Shown: positions 37,027 through 45,759, counted from the first letter of the stretch. The stretch is DNA of 64,000 nt from Bacteroidota bacterium (GCA_023459355.1 JAEWUM010000003.1:67891-131890), one strand, 5' to 3'. Program-made: numbers and translations. Notes: generated by a model from the letters alone, not told the origin.

Positions 37027-37311
37027 TTAAGCAGTCATTGGGTTGATTTGTATTTGCCCCCCAATAGCTCTCAACACTTTCATTATTGTGTCAAATTGAG
37101 GTTTTGAGCCTTCTGATAATGCTTTATATAAACTCGGTCTGCTTAATCCTGTCTCCTGTGCAATTTTGGTCATACCAATTGATTTTGCAATATGTCCGAT
37201 TGCAGCAATCACCTCTGAGTCATCTCCTTCTGCCAATACAGTATTAAGATATTCTGCAATCATTTCATTATTATCCAAGTAGTCTGATATGTTAAATCTT
37301 GAAGTTTCCAT
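37027..37311 (-). CDS. HigA-like antitoxin (addiction module antidote, XRE-like)
   Basis: The 94-residue product matches the putative addiction-module antidote group: ISDYLDNNEMIAEYLNTVL, then a helix-turn-helix SIGMTKIAQETGLSRPSLYKAL. It should bind and block the RelE-type toxin encoded 4 bp upstream and repress the shared promoter. Its stop codon directly abuts the stop of the T9SS remnant. Confidence 0.9.
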   Translation of the reverse strand: METSRFNISDYLDNNEMIAEYLNTVLAEGDDSEVIAAIGHIAKSIGMTKIAQETGLSRPSLYKALSEGSKPQFDTIMKVLRAIGGQIQINPMTA

Positions 37312-37315
37312 TTCG

Positions 37316-37615
37316 CTATTTCTTTATTTTTTTCAATATTTCTTTTGCTCTTGCAATGTCCTTTTGCTGCGTTGATTTGTCTCCTCCAATGAGCAGAATA
37401 ATAATTTTCCCATCTGACTCCTTAAAATAAACTCTATAACCTTTGGCGTAATTGATTTTTAGTTCCCTAATTCCATTTCCAACAGGTTCACACTCCCCAA
37501 AATGCCCGTTATCTTCGATCTTTTGAAGTCTAAACAGTATTTTGGCTTTAGCTCTTAAGTCTTTTAGTTTTCTTAGCCATTTGTCAAATTCAACAGTTTT
37601 CTCAAGTATGTACAT
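37316..37615 (-). CDS. RelE/HigB-like toxin (addiction module killer protein)
   Basis: The 99-residue protein is of the HigB/RelE-superfamily type: VEFDKWLRKLKDLRAKAKILFRLQKIE, GNGIRELKINYAKGYRVYF and the end IILLIGGDKSTQQKDIARAKEIL. Such proteins cut mRNA on the ribosome. Toxin comes first, antitoxin second, as in higBA. Confidence 0.9.
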   Translation of the reverse strand: MYILEKTVEFDKWLRKLKDLRAKAKILFRLQKIEDNGHFGECEPVGNGIRELKINYAKGYRVYFKESDGKIIILLIGGDKSTQQKDIARAKEILKKIKK

Positions 37616-37625
37616 TTAGTTCAGG

Positions 37626-37651
37626 TTTGTATTCATTCGGATACAAATCTA
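37626..37651 (-). promoter_or_regulatory. Operator/promoter of the HigBA-like module
   Basis: A perfect inverted repeat TTTGTAT (37626-37632) / ATACAAA (37641-37647) overlaps a minus-strand -7 box TAGATTTG (37644-37651), 11 to 36 bp before the toxin start. This is the expected layout for autorepression by the toxin-antitoxin complex. Confidence 0.6.
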
Positions 37652-37737
37652 TGGAAATATTTTTAAATTGCGAAAGGTTTTGATTAAATTCTTCTTCTTT
37701 TTTTACAAATGCACCATAACGGGAGTCTCCGTATCTG

Positions 37738-38547
37738 CTATTTTTCCTTTTTTATCGCTGTTAGTGCATACACCATAGGGATTTTATCATCCAACAGTTT
37801 TATTCTGAATTTATTCGGTTCAAATTCTATTGTCTTGTTGAAGCAATTGTATGGCGAATAGTCGAACTCATCAAAGGATTTTATTTCAAGCCGGTTTTTG
37901 ATCAGACTATTCAGCACCTCGCTTATGCCATGATTCCACGCCACATACGACAGTGATAAATCTGCATGCTTATCGGCATAAGTCCCGTTTTCCGTTTCAA
38001 CGATTGCGCCCGTATTAAAATAGCTGTAACCGATTTTCTCAAAGTCATCGTCAAATATCCACACAACCGGGTGAAACTCTACAAACACAAATAGTCCGTT
38101 CGGCTTTAAGAAATCGGCAATAATTTTAGCCCACTTGTCGAGGTCGGGCAACCAACCAATTGTGCCGTAACTTGTAAAAACGATATCAAATTTTTCGTCT
38201 AAGTGATTAGGCAAGTCATAAATATCGCAACAAACGAACTTTGCGTTCGAACCGGTTTCCTTTGCAATTTGCCGGGCACTTTCAATCGCTTTGTCCGAGA
38301 AATCAACGCCTGTCACCTCCGCACCAAGTCTGCTCAACGAAATCGTGTCTTGTCCGAAATGACACTGCAAATGCAATATACTTTTGCCTTTGATATCGCC
38401 GAGTAGGTTCAACTCGATGTCGTTTAATGAACTTCTTCCTTTCAGAAAACTATCGAGGTCGTAAAATTCCGACTTTATGTGTGTTTCGATTCTGCTGTTC
38501 CAGGATTGGCGGTTGATTTCTATGTAGTTGTTGTGGGTGGGCATCAT
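37738..38547 (-). CDS. Class I SAM-dependent methyltransferase
   Basis: The 269-residue product has the SAM-binding motif ILHLQCHFGQDTISLSRLG and VTGVDFSDKAIESARQ near residue 75, and an acidic CDIYDLPNHL in motif II. It resembles the stand-alone methyltransferases (UbiE/Tam type) frequent in Bacteroidetes accessory DNA. The substrate is unknown. It is upstream of and on the same strand as the toxin module, but a promoter lies between them. Confidence 0.88.
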   Translation of the reverse strand: MMPTHNNYIEINRQSWNSRIETHIKSEFYDLDSFLKGRSSLNDIELNLLGDIKGKSILHLQCHFGQDTISLSRLGAEVTGVDFSDKAIESARQIAKETGSNAKFVCCDIYDLPNHLDEKFDIVFTSYGTIGWLPDLDKWAKIIADFLKPNGLFVFVEFHPVVWIFDDDFEKIGYSYFNTGAIVETENGTYADKHADLSLSYVAWNHGISEVLNSLIKNRLEIKSFDEFDYSPYNCFNKTIEFEPNKFRIKLLDDKIPMVYALTAIKKEK

Positions 38548-38685
38548 CTCAACTGAGTTAGTTTTTAAATTAGCTGTTTGTATATTCTATCCGTATTTCG
38601 ACTTAATTGTCATTCAATTGTGCTGAAAGTCTTTATTTCTCTAAACTTACCCCTGACGGCTGAGGCGTGTATTATGGGCTTGGGT

Positions 38686-40677
38686 TTACTTTTTATCATC
38701 CAACTCTTTTATCGGCACTGCATTTAGTTTAGTATATTCATTCTCAAGCGATTCTCTGAGTTCTTGAATTACTAATTCTCTATGATTCCTAAAGAGTGTA
38801 AACCTTATACATTTTAAGACAGTTTTGTGTTCTATAAATCTTATAAAAAGGGATACTGCAAATAATATAAATGAAATTGCGCCTGTTAGTTCAACATCTA
38901 ATAGTTTAAATTTCGTATAATTGAGTAGCCACAGCGTGAAAACAACAAACACAAATACTATATAATTCCATGCAACCTTATTTAATGCAATTATTTTATT
39001 TGGTAACTTGCTGTCAACATATTTATCTCTTTTCCTTTCATAACGCTCTATTTCAATATTGAACTGATTATCGATATGCTGTTGTTTCATAGACTCAATT
39101 AGTATGTTTTGTTGCCTTATTAAATCTGATTGTCCATCAATTTTTGAATGAACTTCTTCATCTCTCTTTGATAATCTTTTTACAGTTTTAATGAATTCTT
39201 CATCTGGTATTGACCTAAGTTCTTCAGCAGCTCCATTTGTTAGTTGACCTTCTGACATTCGAATACTAATTGAAAAGACATCTTTTTCCTGCAAATCTCC
39301 AAGTTGTAAGGCTTTTTTTGCTCGGCTATTTATTTCTTTTATTGTTTTAATACTTGGCACTTTATGCTGCTTGTATTTTGCAATATAAGTTGCCAATCCA
39401 CCTTTTGATAATGACTTAAGATCAAATTGTTCTTGGTTAGGGTTTGCGAGCCATAAAAGTGATAATAGTTCGTTAGCACTGATTTTGTATCTTTCATGAA
39501 GTTTAAATCCTATACTTGAAAAGTAGTCGTTATGGAAGGTATTATTCAAAAACCAACATTTAGAATCTGCAAATTCATTTATATTATCTCCGCGTTTCTT
39601 GTTTACATAAAAAAAAGCAACAGTGTCATTTAGCGCACTCAGCTTTTGGTTGTGTCTAATCTCTAACAACTCTTTATATTTGTCACTTTTTTTTGCTTCA
39701 TCAACAAGACTTTTTATTCTTGCTTCGTATATAATCTCAATGTTGAACTTTTTAATGAGATTATCAATATTATCCTTTATTCTTTCCAATTGAGTCTTGT
39801 CAAGGCCTTTTCTAATGCAGGCTCCAAAGACATCTGCTTCTTTAATAAGTCCAATATCCTTATTTGCGAAATCCTGTAATCTTGTGCTTAAAAGAATTTT
39901 AATCTGTTCAACCGTACTATATAAAATAGAAAACCGATAACCAAGCCTTTCACATATTTCATGGAGATGTTTACAAGTCATATACGCCTCTTGAGTGTTT
40001 AAATCAATTAGACTTATGAAATAGTTTGTGTCAATAAGTAGCTCTGTATTCGTAACAGGTGCATTTATCTTGAATTCAAAATATGAAGATATTATACTCC
40101 CTAAATAAACGTCGCTTATTATTTTGAAAATTCTGTCATCTTTGAATCTTAACATTAAATATTTGGGAATATGAAAGTCAAAATTTAATTCCTCATATGT
40201 TTTTGTTGAAAAAAGGTCAATTTTTTGAGCACATATAAACTTAACTAGGTCATCGAAATTTGAAGTTACTTCAATTGAACGGCAGAAACCATCAAAATCA
40301 CTTTTAAGAATTTCAATGTTTTCTGTTTCAATTTGAATATCTTCGTCTATATCAAAAAACACATATGCATTGATTATGAAACTTTTGTCTTGGTAATATG
40401 CAAATACTTTTTCGTTAGAGATTTCTTTGTTGATTTGAGACAAAATAAAGTCCAAAACGCCCAGTGGGATTTCGATTCCAAAGAATTCAAGGATTTTTGT
40501 TTGTATTTCTGAAATACTTTTACCTTTTACATTTGTATTTCCACGTTCTCTCGAGTATTCAACAATACCTTTCTTTACGATTGGGAAAAAAATTTCAGCA
40601 ATAGTACTATGTTCAGAATACCTTGTCTCCTTTAAATGAGTTAATAACGAATACGTAATTAATGTTTTGTTTTCCAT
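38686..40677 (-). CDS. Large PIN-like nuclease with C-terminal membrane segments
   Basis: The 663-residue protein is not one I can name. Its middle (about 212-385) reads as a PIN nuclease: LLIDTNYFISLID (Asp216), YSTVEQIKILLSTRL (Glu257), LNDTVAFFYV (Asp351) and FADSKCWFLNNT (Asp371), in the PIN order. The first about 200 residues are an unknown domain. After a helical region (about 490-560) come two membrane helices at about 566-587 and 594-613 and a basic helical tail. The start at 40677 avoids 23 upstream codons that belong to a structured non-coding stretch. The gene is very AT-rich compared with the core genes, pointing to transfer. A defence or toxin role is inference. Confidence 0.8.
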   Translation of the reverse strand: MENKTLITYSLLTHLKETRYSEHSTIAEIFFPIVKKGIVEYSRERGNTNVKGKSISEIQTKILEFFGIEIPLGVLDFILSQINKEISNEKVFAYYQDKSFIINAYVFFDIDEDIQIETENIEILKSDFDGFCRSIEVTSNFDDLVKFICAQKIDLFSTKTYEELNFDFHIPKYLMLRFKDDRIFKIISDVYLGSIISSYFEFKINAPVTNTELLIDTNYFISLIDLNTQEAYMTCKHLHEICERLGYRFSILYSTVEQIKILLSTRLQDFANKDIGLIKEADVFGACIRKGLDKTQLERIKDNIDNLIKKFNIEIIYEARIKSLVDEAKKSDKYKELLEIRHNQKLSALNDTVAFFYVNKKRGDNINEFADSKCWFLNNTFHNDYFSSIGFKLHERYKISANELLSLLWLANPNQEQFDLKSLSKGGLATYIAKYKQHKVPSIKTIKEINSRAKKALQLGDLQEKDVFSISIRMSEGQLTNGAAEELRSIPDEEFIKTVKRLSKRDEEVHSKIDGQSDLIRQQNILIESMKQQHIDNQFNIEIERYERKRDKYVDSKLPNKIIALNKVAWNYIVFVFVVFTLWLLNYTKFKLLDVELTGAISFILFAVSLFIRFIEHKTVLKCIRFTLFRNHRELVIQELRESLENEYTKLNAVPIKELDDKK

Positions 40678-40739
40678 GGTATATTGTTGTTTTGTTATTT
40701 TGTTAACCTTGCTCTTAACGCCCGAGGCAACTTGTCGGA

Positions 40740-41030
40740 GGTTCACTTGCGTTCAACTCCATTATCCATACCTGTTCGCAATCGTGGTGCGACTTTTCCT
40801 AAACGCTCAGCACCATAGCTCTTTACTACAGCACCTTTAGGAGGTTTGATACCTTCTCCTGTAAAATGACTCCGATGGGTCAGTACCACTGTACTTCCAT
40901 CATCTCAATTATAACATGCAGGGGTTAACCTGCTTCTTGACACAATATGAAACGTTGTGGAGTGCGGGCTTCGTCACTGTCTGCCGTTGCAAAAACTGAT
41001 GCGGGGGAGAACACTTCAAATAACCACTTA
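40740..41030. ncRNA. Hairpin-rich non-coding block, possible structured RNA
   Basis: Between the SIR2 gene and the PIN gene lie 393 bp without a gene. Perfect or near-perfect short hairpins follow one another: AGGAG/CTCCT (40839-40860), AGTAC/GTACT (40882-40895), GCAGG/CCTGC (40918-40933), AGTG/CACT near 40960-40976, and CGCA/TGCG near 40781-40795. Base composition is richer in GC than the flanking genes. It may be a functional RNA or the leader of a lost group II intron; I cannot decide, and the strand is unknown (minus is likelier as it precedes the PIN gene). Confidence 0.45.
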
Positions 41031-41070
41031 TACCCCAATATTTTATACATGATATTGTGAATAGTTTTTA

Positions 41071-42417
41071 TTATCTCAACAATCTTTTTAGTCTTGTATA
41101 TTTTCTTGTAGTTGATATGTTTTTTAATTCATTGTATGTGTTGGAAGGGATTTTGTCTTTTCCCTTTTGCCATGTATAATATGCGGCTCTGCTCTCTCCA
41201 AGTTGAGTTCCTATATAAAAACTTAGTTTATCTAGATTATAAACAATTGACTCAAATAAAGCTGGAGGTATTTTCTCTAAATCAATATTTATTAAAATCT
41301 CAATTAATATGGTAAGGTTTTCATTATAAGCATGAAACGCTCCATTTGGGATTGACCTTTCCCAAGTCTCATCAATGGCTTTTGAAAATAGTTCAAGAAA
41401 ACCAGTTATTAGGAAAACGTTCTCTTTGGCAAGCGTACTAATTATATCTGAACGGAACTCAACATCATCTATAAAACTTTTCACAACATTCTCATCAGGA
41501 TTTTCAAGATACTCGTTAATATCTTTTAGGTGTATACATCGTTCTTCATCTATCCTTTGATGAACTGTAATTGATTCTGACACATCATTGAGGAATTGCT
41601 GTAAATCATTGAACTCTACTATTATTATTCCATTTCTATCTCTATAGGGATTTACTTCTGGTCTTTCTTTGTAAAGCAATTGTATTATATCGTGTGGATA
41701 ATTAATTTTCTGGTTAGAATAAACATTTTTAACCCAATCTACAGCTGTCAAAACATTAACGTCCCCTAATCCATAACCTATAATCAATGTGGTCGATTCT
41801 TTAATTGAAAGTGAAAGTTTTTGTTGTCGATATTGATTTGGTCTAAACAAACTTATATAATCTTCTTGAGAAATAATTATTGAGTTAGGGTTTGTACGAA
41901 TACCATGTAAATGATAGATTGGAATTAGATTTTTTGGAGATATTAATTGGTCATCTGGGCTAAGTGAAATGGATTTCCCCGTTAATAGACACTCAATGAT
42001 TAAATCATAATTAGTGGTAATAATCCAATTGGGCGCCATATTAAGTAAGAGTTTACCATATACGTCTCTTTTTTCTTTTTCTGGATACCAACTGGTTAAA
42101 TCTGCAATTTTACTTTTAATCTTGTTAACTGCAATTGTGTAATCAATTTTTTCCTTTTTTGAAATTTCTTTTGCTAATTCAGTTGCAATTTCTGGATAGG
42201 ATAACCCTTCGGTTTGAATATCTTCAAATAAGTCAATCTGAAATTCATCTGCTAATTTATAAATTAGTTTTTTCCATGAAAGGGCAATTTCATCTTCATC
42301 GTTTAAAACAGCCATAGACATCCCTGCTCCAATAAAAAGACCAAGATTTCCATATATTGAAGATTCAGAAATTAACTTCAATACTTCTTTCCGTGATATT
42401 TGCTCTGCTTTCTTCAT
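41071..42417 (-). CDS. SIR2-domain protein (SIR2_2 family), probable NADase-type defence protein
   Basis: The 448-residue product has a SIR2-like NAD-binding domain: LGLFIGAGMSMAVL (residues 25-38), IITTNYDLIIECL (132-144), YHLHG with the catalytic-type His171, and IIGYGLGDVNV (212-222). The last about 200 residues form an unrecognised helical domain. SIR2 domains of this class deplete NAD+ on phage infection in several known defence systems (for example ThsA and DSR types). The start at 42417 is preferred; a Met 12 codons upstream (42453) lies in a hairpin. It is in the same orientation as the PIN gene. Confidence 0.85.
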   Translation of the reverse strand: MKKAEQISRKEVLKLISESSIYGNLGLFIGAGMSMAVLNDEDEIALSWKKLIYKLADEFQIDLFEDIQTEGLSYPEIATELAKEISKKEKIDYTIAVNKIKSKIADLTSWYPEKEKRDVYGKLLLNMAPNWIITTNYDLIIECLLTGKSISLSPDDQLISPKNLIPIYHLHGIRTNPNSIIISQEDYISLFRPNQYRQQKLSLSIKESTTLIIGYGLGDVNVLTAVDWVKNVYSNQKINYPHDIIQLLYKERPEVNPYRDRNGIIIVEFNDLQQFLNDVSESITVHQRIDEERCIHLKDINEYLENPDENVVKSFIDDVEFRSDIISTLAKENVFLITGFLELFSKAIDETWERSIPNGAFHAYNENLTILIEILINIDLEKIPPALFESIVYNLDKLSFYIGTQLGESRAAYYTWQKGKDKIPSNTYNELKNISTTRKYTRLKRLLR

Positions 42418-42422
42418 AAAAT

Positions 42423-42488
42423 TATGCACAACGAGAGGCGCTAAGCGGCACACCCGATAGGGTTGTGCTTAGTGCATGTTAGCAAATC
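42423..42488. repeat. Imperfect palindrome (attC-like hairpin) upstream of the SIR2 gene
   Basis: Plus strand: ATGCA, an 11-12-base bulge, CTAAG, CACACCC, a short loop, GGGTTGTG, CTTAG, TGCAT, then GTTAGCAAA. The arms pair step by step with one large one-sided bulge, a shape reminiscent of recombination sites such as attC, though the core GTTRRRY/RYYYAAC words are not an exact match. Confidence 0.5.
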
Positions 42489-42520
42489 GTGCATTCTTTT
42501 TTTAATAAATAAATCATTTC

Positions 42521-43189
42521 TTACAATAATAAAAGACTGTTAATAACGGTTTGGAAATCTTTTTTATAAATTTGTTCTTTGTCAAGTCTATACGATAAAG
42601 TTAATATATACCTTGTATTGCTTCTTTCAAAAGAGTAGTTTAGAACAAAAACCTCAGGCCTATTTCCAAGTTGTCTTACATGACTGTAAGAAACACAAGA
42701 CATATTATTGATTTTAATCAGTTTTACACCATTCCATTGCACCAACTTTACATTATTTTGTGAGTAAGACTCTGATAAAGTAGTTTTTATTTCAGTGTCA
42801 ATTTGGTTTAATCTATTTGTTGAAATTGATTTAATATCTGAATTGACGTCAATGACTTTGTCAGAAATATACTCATTGACACTTAATATAATTCTTGCAT
42901 ATTTTTCAGATGCAGTTTGTTCTCGATTATTTAGTCCTTTTTGCTGAAAAACAAAATTTGGACTTGACATGTCTAATGCGCGATAATAGCTATCAGCCAT
43001 TTTCCGAAACTTACCTGATTGAATTTCCATCGTTGGTGGGATGTCAATCTGTAAGTTGTTCGGAATTAAATATCTGTCCCAATCACTTACAAGAATTGGA
43101 GATTGTTGATTTGATTGTGCAGATATAATAAATAATGAATTTGAAATTAACAAATTCATAAGTAATAATTTTATAAGTTTAATTTTCAT
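42521..43189 (-). CDS. Secreted protein of unknown function
   Basis: The 222-residue product has a signal peptide (about 1-25, ending ISAQ) and a mature part rich in Ser/Asn with no family I recognise. It is AT-rich like its neighbours, follows the J-domain gene by 51 bp on the same strand, and is probably its operon partner. Confidence 0.75.
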   Translation of the reverse strand: MKIKLIKLLLMNLLISNSLFIISAQSNQQSPILVSDWDRYLIPNNLQIDIPPTMEIQSGKFRKMADSYYRALDMSSPNFVFQQKGLNNREQTASEKYARIILSVNEYISDKVIDVNSDIKSISTNRLNQIDTEIKTTLSESYSQNNVKLVQWNGVKLIKINNMSCVSYSHVRQLGNRPEVFVLNYSFERSNTRYILTLSYRLDKEQIYKKDFQTVINSLLLL

Positions 43190-43240
43190 ATTAATAGATT
43201 TATTGTTTTGTATGTAACTGAATTATAACTTATTACTTTT

Positions 43241-44650
43241 TTATGGATAACGCATATAAACTGATTGATAAATGTTAATTGAAAATTTATTATTGCCAGT
43301 ATCCTTAATTGTTAGATTCCCAGCATTACTAAATTCAATTTCTTCAACCCACGAATAAATACTTTGAGGTACCCAAAGACAAATAAATTCGTCTGAACGT
43401 TTATCAAAACACCAAAGACAACCTTTAAAAATAGAAAAAACCAAAAAATCATTATTTTCAACTATTGTTGAAGATAATGAGCTAATTTCGCTTAACTTGA
43501 AAATCTCATTTCTCGTACGAACCTGATTAAAATAGACAAAATTCATAGTTGTTTGTAATAATGTGTCAATTGGTATAGCATTTTCATCTAAGAATTTTTG
43601 GGCTATTTTTTCTGATTGCGTTTGTTCCTTTACGCGATTTGACATACTCAATCTTTTCTCCAAGAAACTTTCGATATCTGATTTGTTTTTGAGATTTAAA
43701 CTTTTGTTTATTGTTACTTTTGTTATTACACTTGGTAATTCATCATAAACGATAGAATATTTTTCCCTTGTTAAAATATCTACCATAACGAATGCTAAAC
43801 AAAAATTCCCTAAACTACCACCAGAATCATAAGATTCATAATAAAAATATCGTTTGTTATTCAATGAAATAAATTTCACCGAATCAACTTCCTTTCCAAT
43901 GTCTGATTCAATCCACCTTGAATCAACTGTCCATTTTCCTTCACTTAACCGAAGGATAGTCAAATAAAATTTGTTCTCTTCTGATTGATTGTCATAGATT
44001 TCTTGTTGAAAAAAGAGTATTTGTCTATCATTTATTTGAAAAGACGTATCAGGTATTACGTGAAAAATATTTCTATAAATATCAAGTTGTTTATGATATG
44101 ATATGGCTATTTCTAAACTGTCAATTACAATAGGTTTATCTATGCTATCACATTTAGGTATTGAAAAAACAACAGCTAAAATGATAAAAATTATTGGTGT
44201 TGAGATTATTAGAAATAAAATATTTTTTCCAGCATCTTTTAAGCCTGCTTTTGTCATGCCAAGCAAATCTTCAAGTGTTTCTTTTGCGAGGTTTATAGCT
44301 TGCTGTCTCGCATTTTCCATCCACCTATATAAGACTTCATCATGAACCTCATATTCTTTTTCAGCATTGGAATATCCATTATTAGATTTAATTGGCTCAT
44401 CTTCAACGATTATTTGAGTCGACTTTTTGAATTCATTAAATCTCAAATACTCTTCATTATATTTAGCCCGAGCTTCAAAATCTTTTAAAATCAAATAGGC
44501 TTCATTTATATCTTGCATTATTTGAGTTGTATCTTTACCAATATTTCTATCAGGATGCCAACGTAATGCTTGCTTTTTAAAAGCACTTTTTATTTCTTCA
44601 ATTGTTGAATCTGAGCTAATATCAAGAATCTGATAGTAGTCTTTGAACAT
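43241..44650 (-). CDS. J-domain protein with one membrane segment
   Basis: The 469-residue protein begins with a DnaJ domain (residues about 3-66) containing the HPD motif at 32-34 (RWHPDRNIGKD), which stimulates Hsp70 ATPase. A hydrophobic segment follows at about 143-165 (ILFLIISTPIIFIILAVVFSI). The remaining 300 residues have no zinc finger or DnaJ C-terminal domain and are unknown; they are probably on the far side of the membrane. This is a class C type J protein that would recruit DnaK to the membrane. Confidence 0.85.
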   Translation of the reverse strand: MFKDYYQILDISSDSTIEEIKSAFKKQALRWHPDRNIGKDTTQIMQDINEAYLILKDFEARAKYNEEYLRFNEFKKSTQIIVEDEPIKSNNGYSNAEKEYEVHDEVLYRWMENARQQAINLAKETLEDLLGMTKAGLKDAGKNILFLIISTPIIFIILAVVFSIPKCDSIDKPIVIDSLEIAISYHKQLDIYRNIFHVIPDTSFQINDRQILFFQQEIYDNQSEENKFYLTILRLSEGKWTVDSRWIESDIGKEVDSVKFISLNNKRYFYYESYDSGGSLGNFCLAFVMVDILTREKYSIVYDELPSVITKVTINKSLNLKNKSDIESFLEKRLSMSNRVKEQTQSEKIAQKFLDENAIPIDTLLQTTMNFVYFNQVRTRNEIFKLSEISSLSSTIVENNDFLVFSIFKGCLWCFDKRSDEFICLWVPQSIYSWVEEIEFSNAGNLTIKDTGNNKFSINIYQSVYMRYP

Positions 44651-44652
44651 AT

Positions 44653-44877
44653 TTAGTCCTTTTTTAAGATAAACTTATCATCTTCTGAGCTATCATCATT
44701 TTTTTTATCTTTATTTGGTTTCCATTTAATTACAGCTATTAAAAATCCAACAAAACCAATTGACAAAATTGGCCAAAGAAATCCAGCTCCAGTGCCAGAA
44801 CTTGTTGCGCTGTTTATAACCAAGACTAAAACTAATGCGATTAAAATTACTACTGCTTTTAATAATCCTGTTCTCAT
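44653..44877 (-). CDS. Small two-segment membrane protein
   Basis: The 74-residue product has two hydrophobic segments (about 5-24 and 28-48, with a Gly/Ser-rich turn NSATSSGTGAG between) and a charged, Asp/Lys-rich C-tail. Its stop lies 2 bp before the J-domain gene start, so the two are translated together. Family unknown. Confidence 0.75.
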   Translation of the reverse strand: MRTGLLKAVVILIALVLVLVINSATSSGTGAGFLWPILSIGFVGFLIAVIKWKPNKDKKNDDSSEDDKFILKKD

Positions 44878-45458
44878 AAAAGTATATTTTTTTTGTTGTT
44901 ATAATATATATTTTCCACAATATTTCCTGTATAAGGTCTAATGCAACTGTTTTTCTTTGCATGTTTGCTAACACCCAAATATCTCCAACTCCATTCCCTT
45001 AATACCCAACTCATCGTTCATATTTCGCTTTACAGTAAGCACTAATCCATTAAAAACAAGGAAATAAAAAACATTATCAAGCATGTTCAATACACATACT
45101 ACAAATACCAATCACCCAAATCAACCACCATCCACCTCCCGCACAACCCCAGAGAAAGAACACTTGTGCGTATCAGCATCAGACCATCCGGTTAACATTT
45201 CATCCGTAGAAATTTCAGCTTACAAACATAAAAATAAATTTTGATAATTTTAACTCACACCCCCAACTTTCTTTCATTTTTAATCACTTACCTGCATATT
45301 AGCTAAATAAAAATGTATTATATCCCGCTGCAAGTGCCGGTTTAATCACATTCATTAGCAGTAGTAAAAACAATTTAACCCTGTTAAGGGTAAACAATTT
45401 AGATTATTTAAGTGTCAGGAAATTTTGTCAGGTACTGACAACCTGCAAAAAATGGCAG
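44878..45458. other. Non-coding AT-rich stretch before the repeat array
   Basis: No credible gene is present. Features seen are TTTGCTAAC at 44964-44972, the exact inverse of GTTAGCAAA at 42480-42488, a small hairpin around TTAACCCTGTTAAGGGTAA near 45375, and a perfect hairpin TGTCAG-GTA-CTGACA at 45426-45440 just ahead of the array. Confidence 0.55.
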
Positions 45459-45718
45459 ATAACAGGATTTGAAGCAGTTAGAGGGAAAACAGGACTTGTG
45501 TTTTCCCAAAACAGGATTTGACTTCAGTGAAAACAGGACTTCGTCGGAGACAAAACAGGACTTGGTGAAATGCAAAACAGGACTTTGGCATGACGAAAAC
45601 AGGACTTGCGTTCGGACAAATCAGGACTTGGCGTCAACTAAAACAGTATTTGGCGAAAACAAAAACAGGACTTCGCCATGTCTAAAACAGGACTTCGCAG
45701 CGAGCAAATCAGTATTTA
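45459..45718. repeat. 22-bp-periodic array of AAAACAGGACTTG
   Basis: Eleven copies of a 13-bp word (AAAACAGGACTTG and close variants such as AAATCAGGACTTG, AAAACAGTATTTG) start at 45486, 45508, 45530, 45552, 45574, 45596, 45618, 45640, 45662, 45684 and 45706, that is exactly every 22 bp. A twelfth, weaker copy starts at 45459, out of register by 5 bp. The 9-bp spacers differ from each other. The array ends at the terminator of the HU gene. Confidence 0.92.
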
Positions 45719-45719
45719 C

Positions 45720-45759
45720 AAAAAAAACCGGGCGACTTATCGAGGTAAGCCGCCCGGTT
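45720..45759 (-). terminator. Rho-independent terminator of the HU gene
   Basis: Arms AACCGGGCG (45726-45734) and CGCCCGGTT (45751-45759), extended by CTTA/TAAG, form a 13-bp stem with one mismatch. On the minus strand a run of eight T follows (A-run at 45720-45727). It is 25 bp past the HU stop codon. Confidence 0.9.

Noticed and set aside
40678..40746. The 23-codon N-terminal extension of the PIN gene
   Set aside because: It reads NLRQVASGVKSKVNK and comes from the structured non-coding stretch; the ATG at 40677 gives a normal start.
40740..41030. A retron or an attC site
   Set aside because: No reverse transcriptase gene is near, and the hairpins do not match attC core words; only a general structured-RNA call is made.
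45459..45718. A CRISPR array
   Set aside because: Repeats of 13 bp and spacers of 9 bp are far too short, and no cas genes are present.
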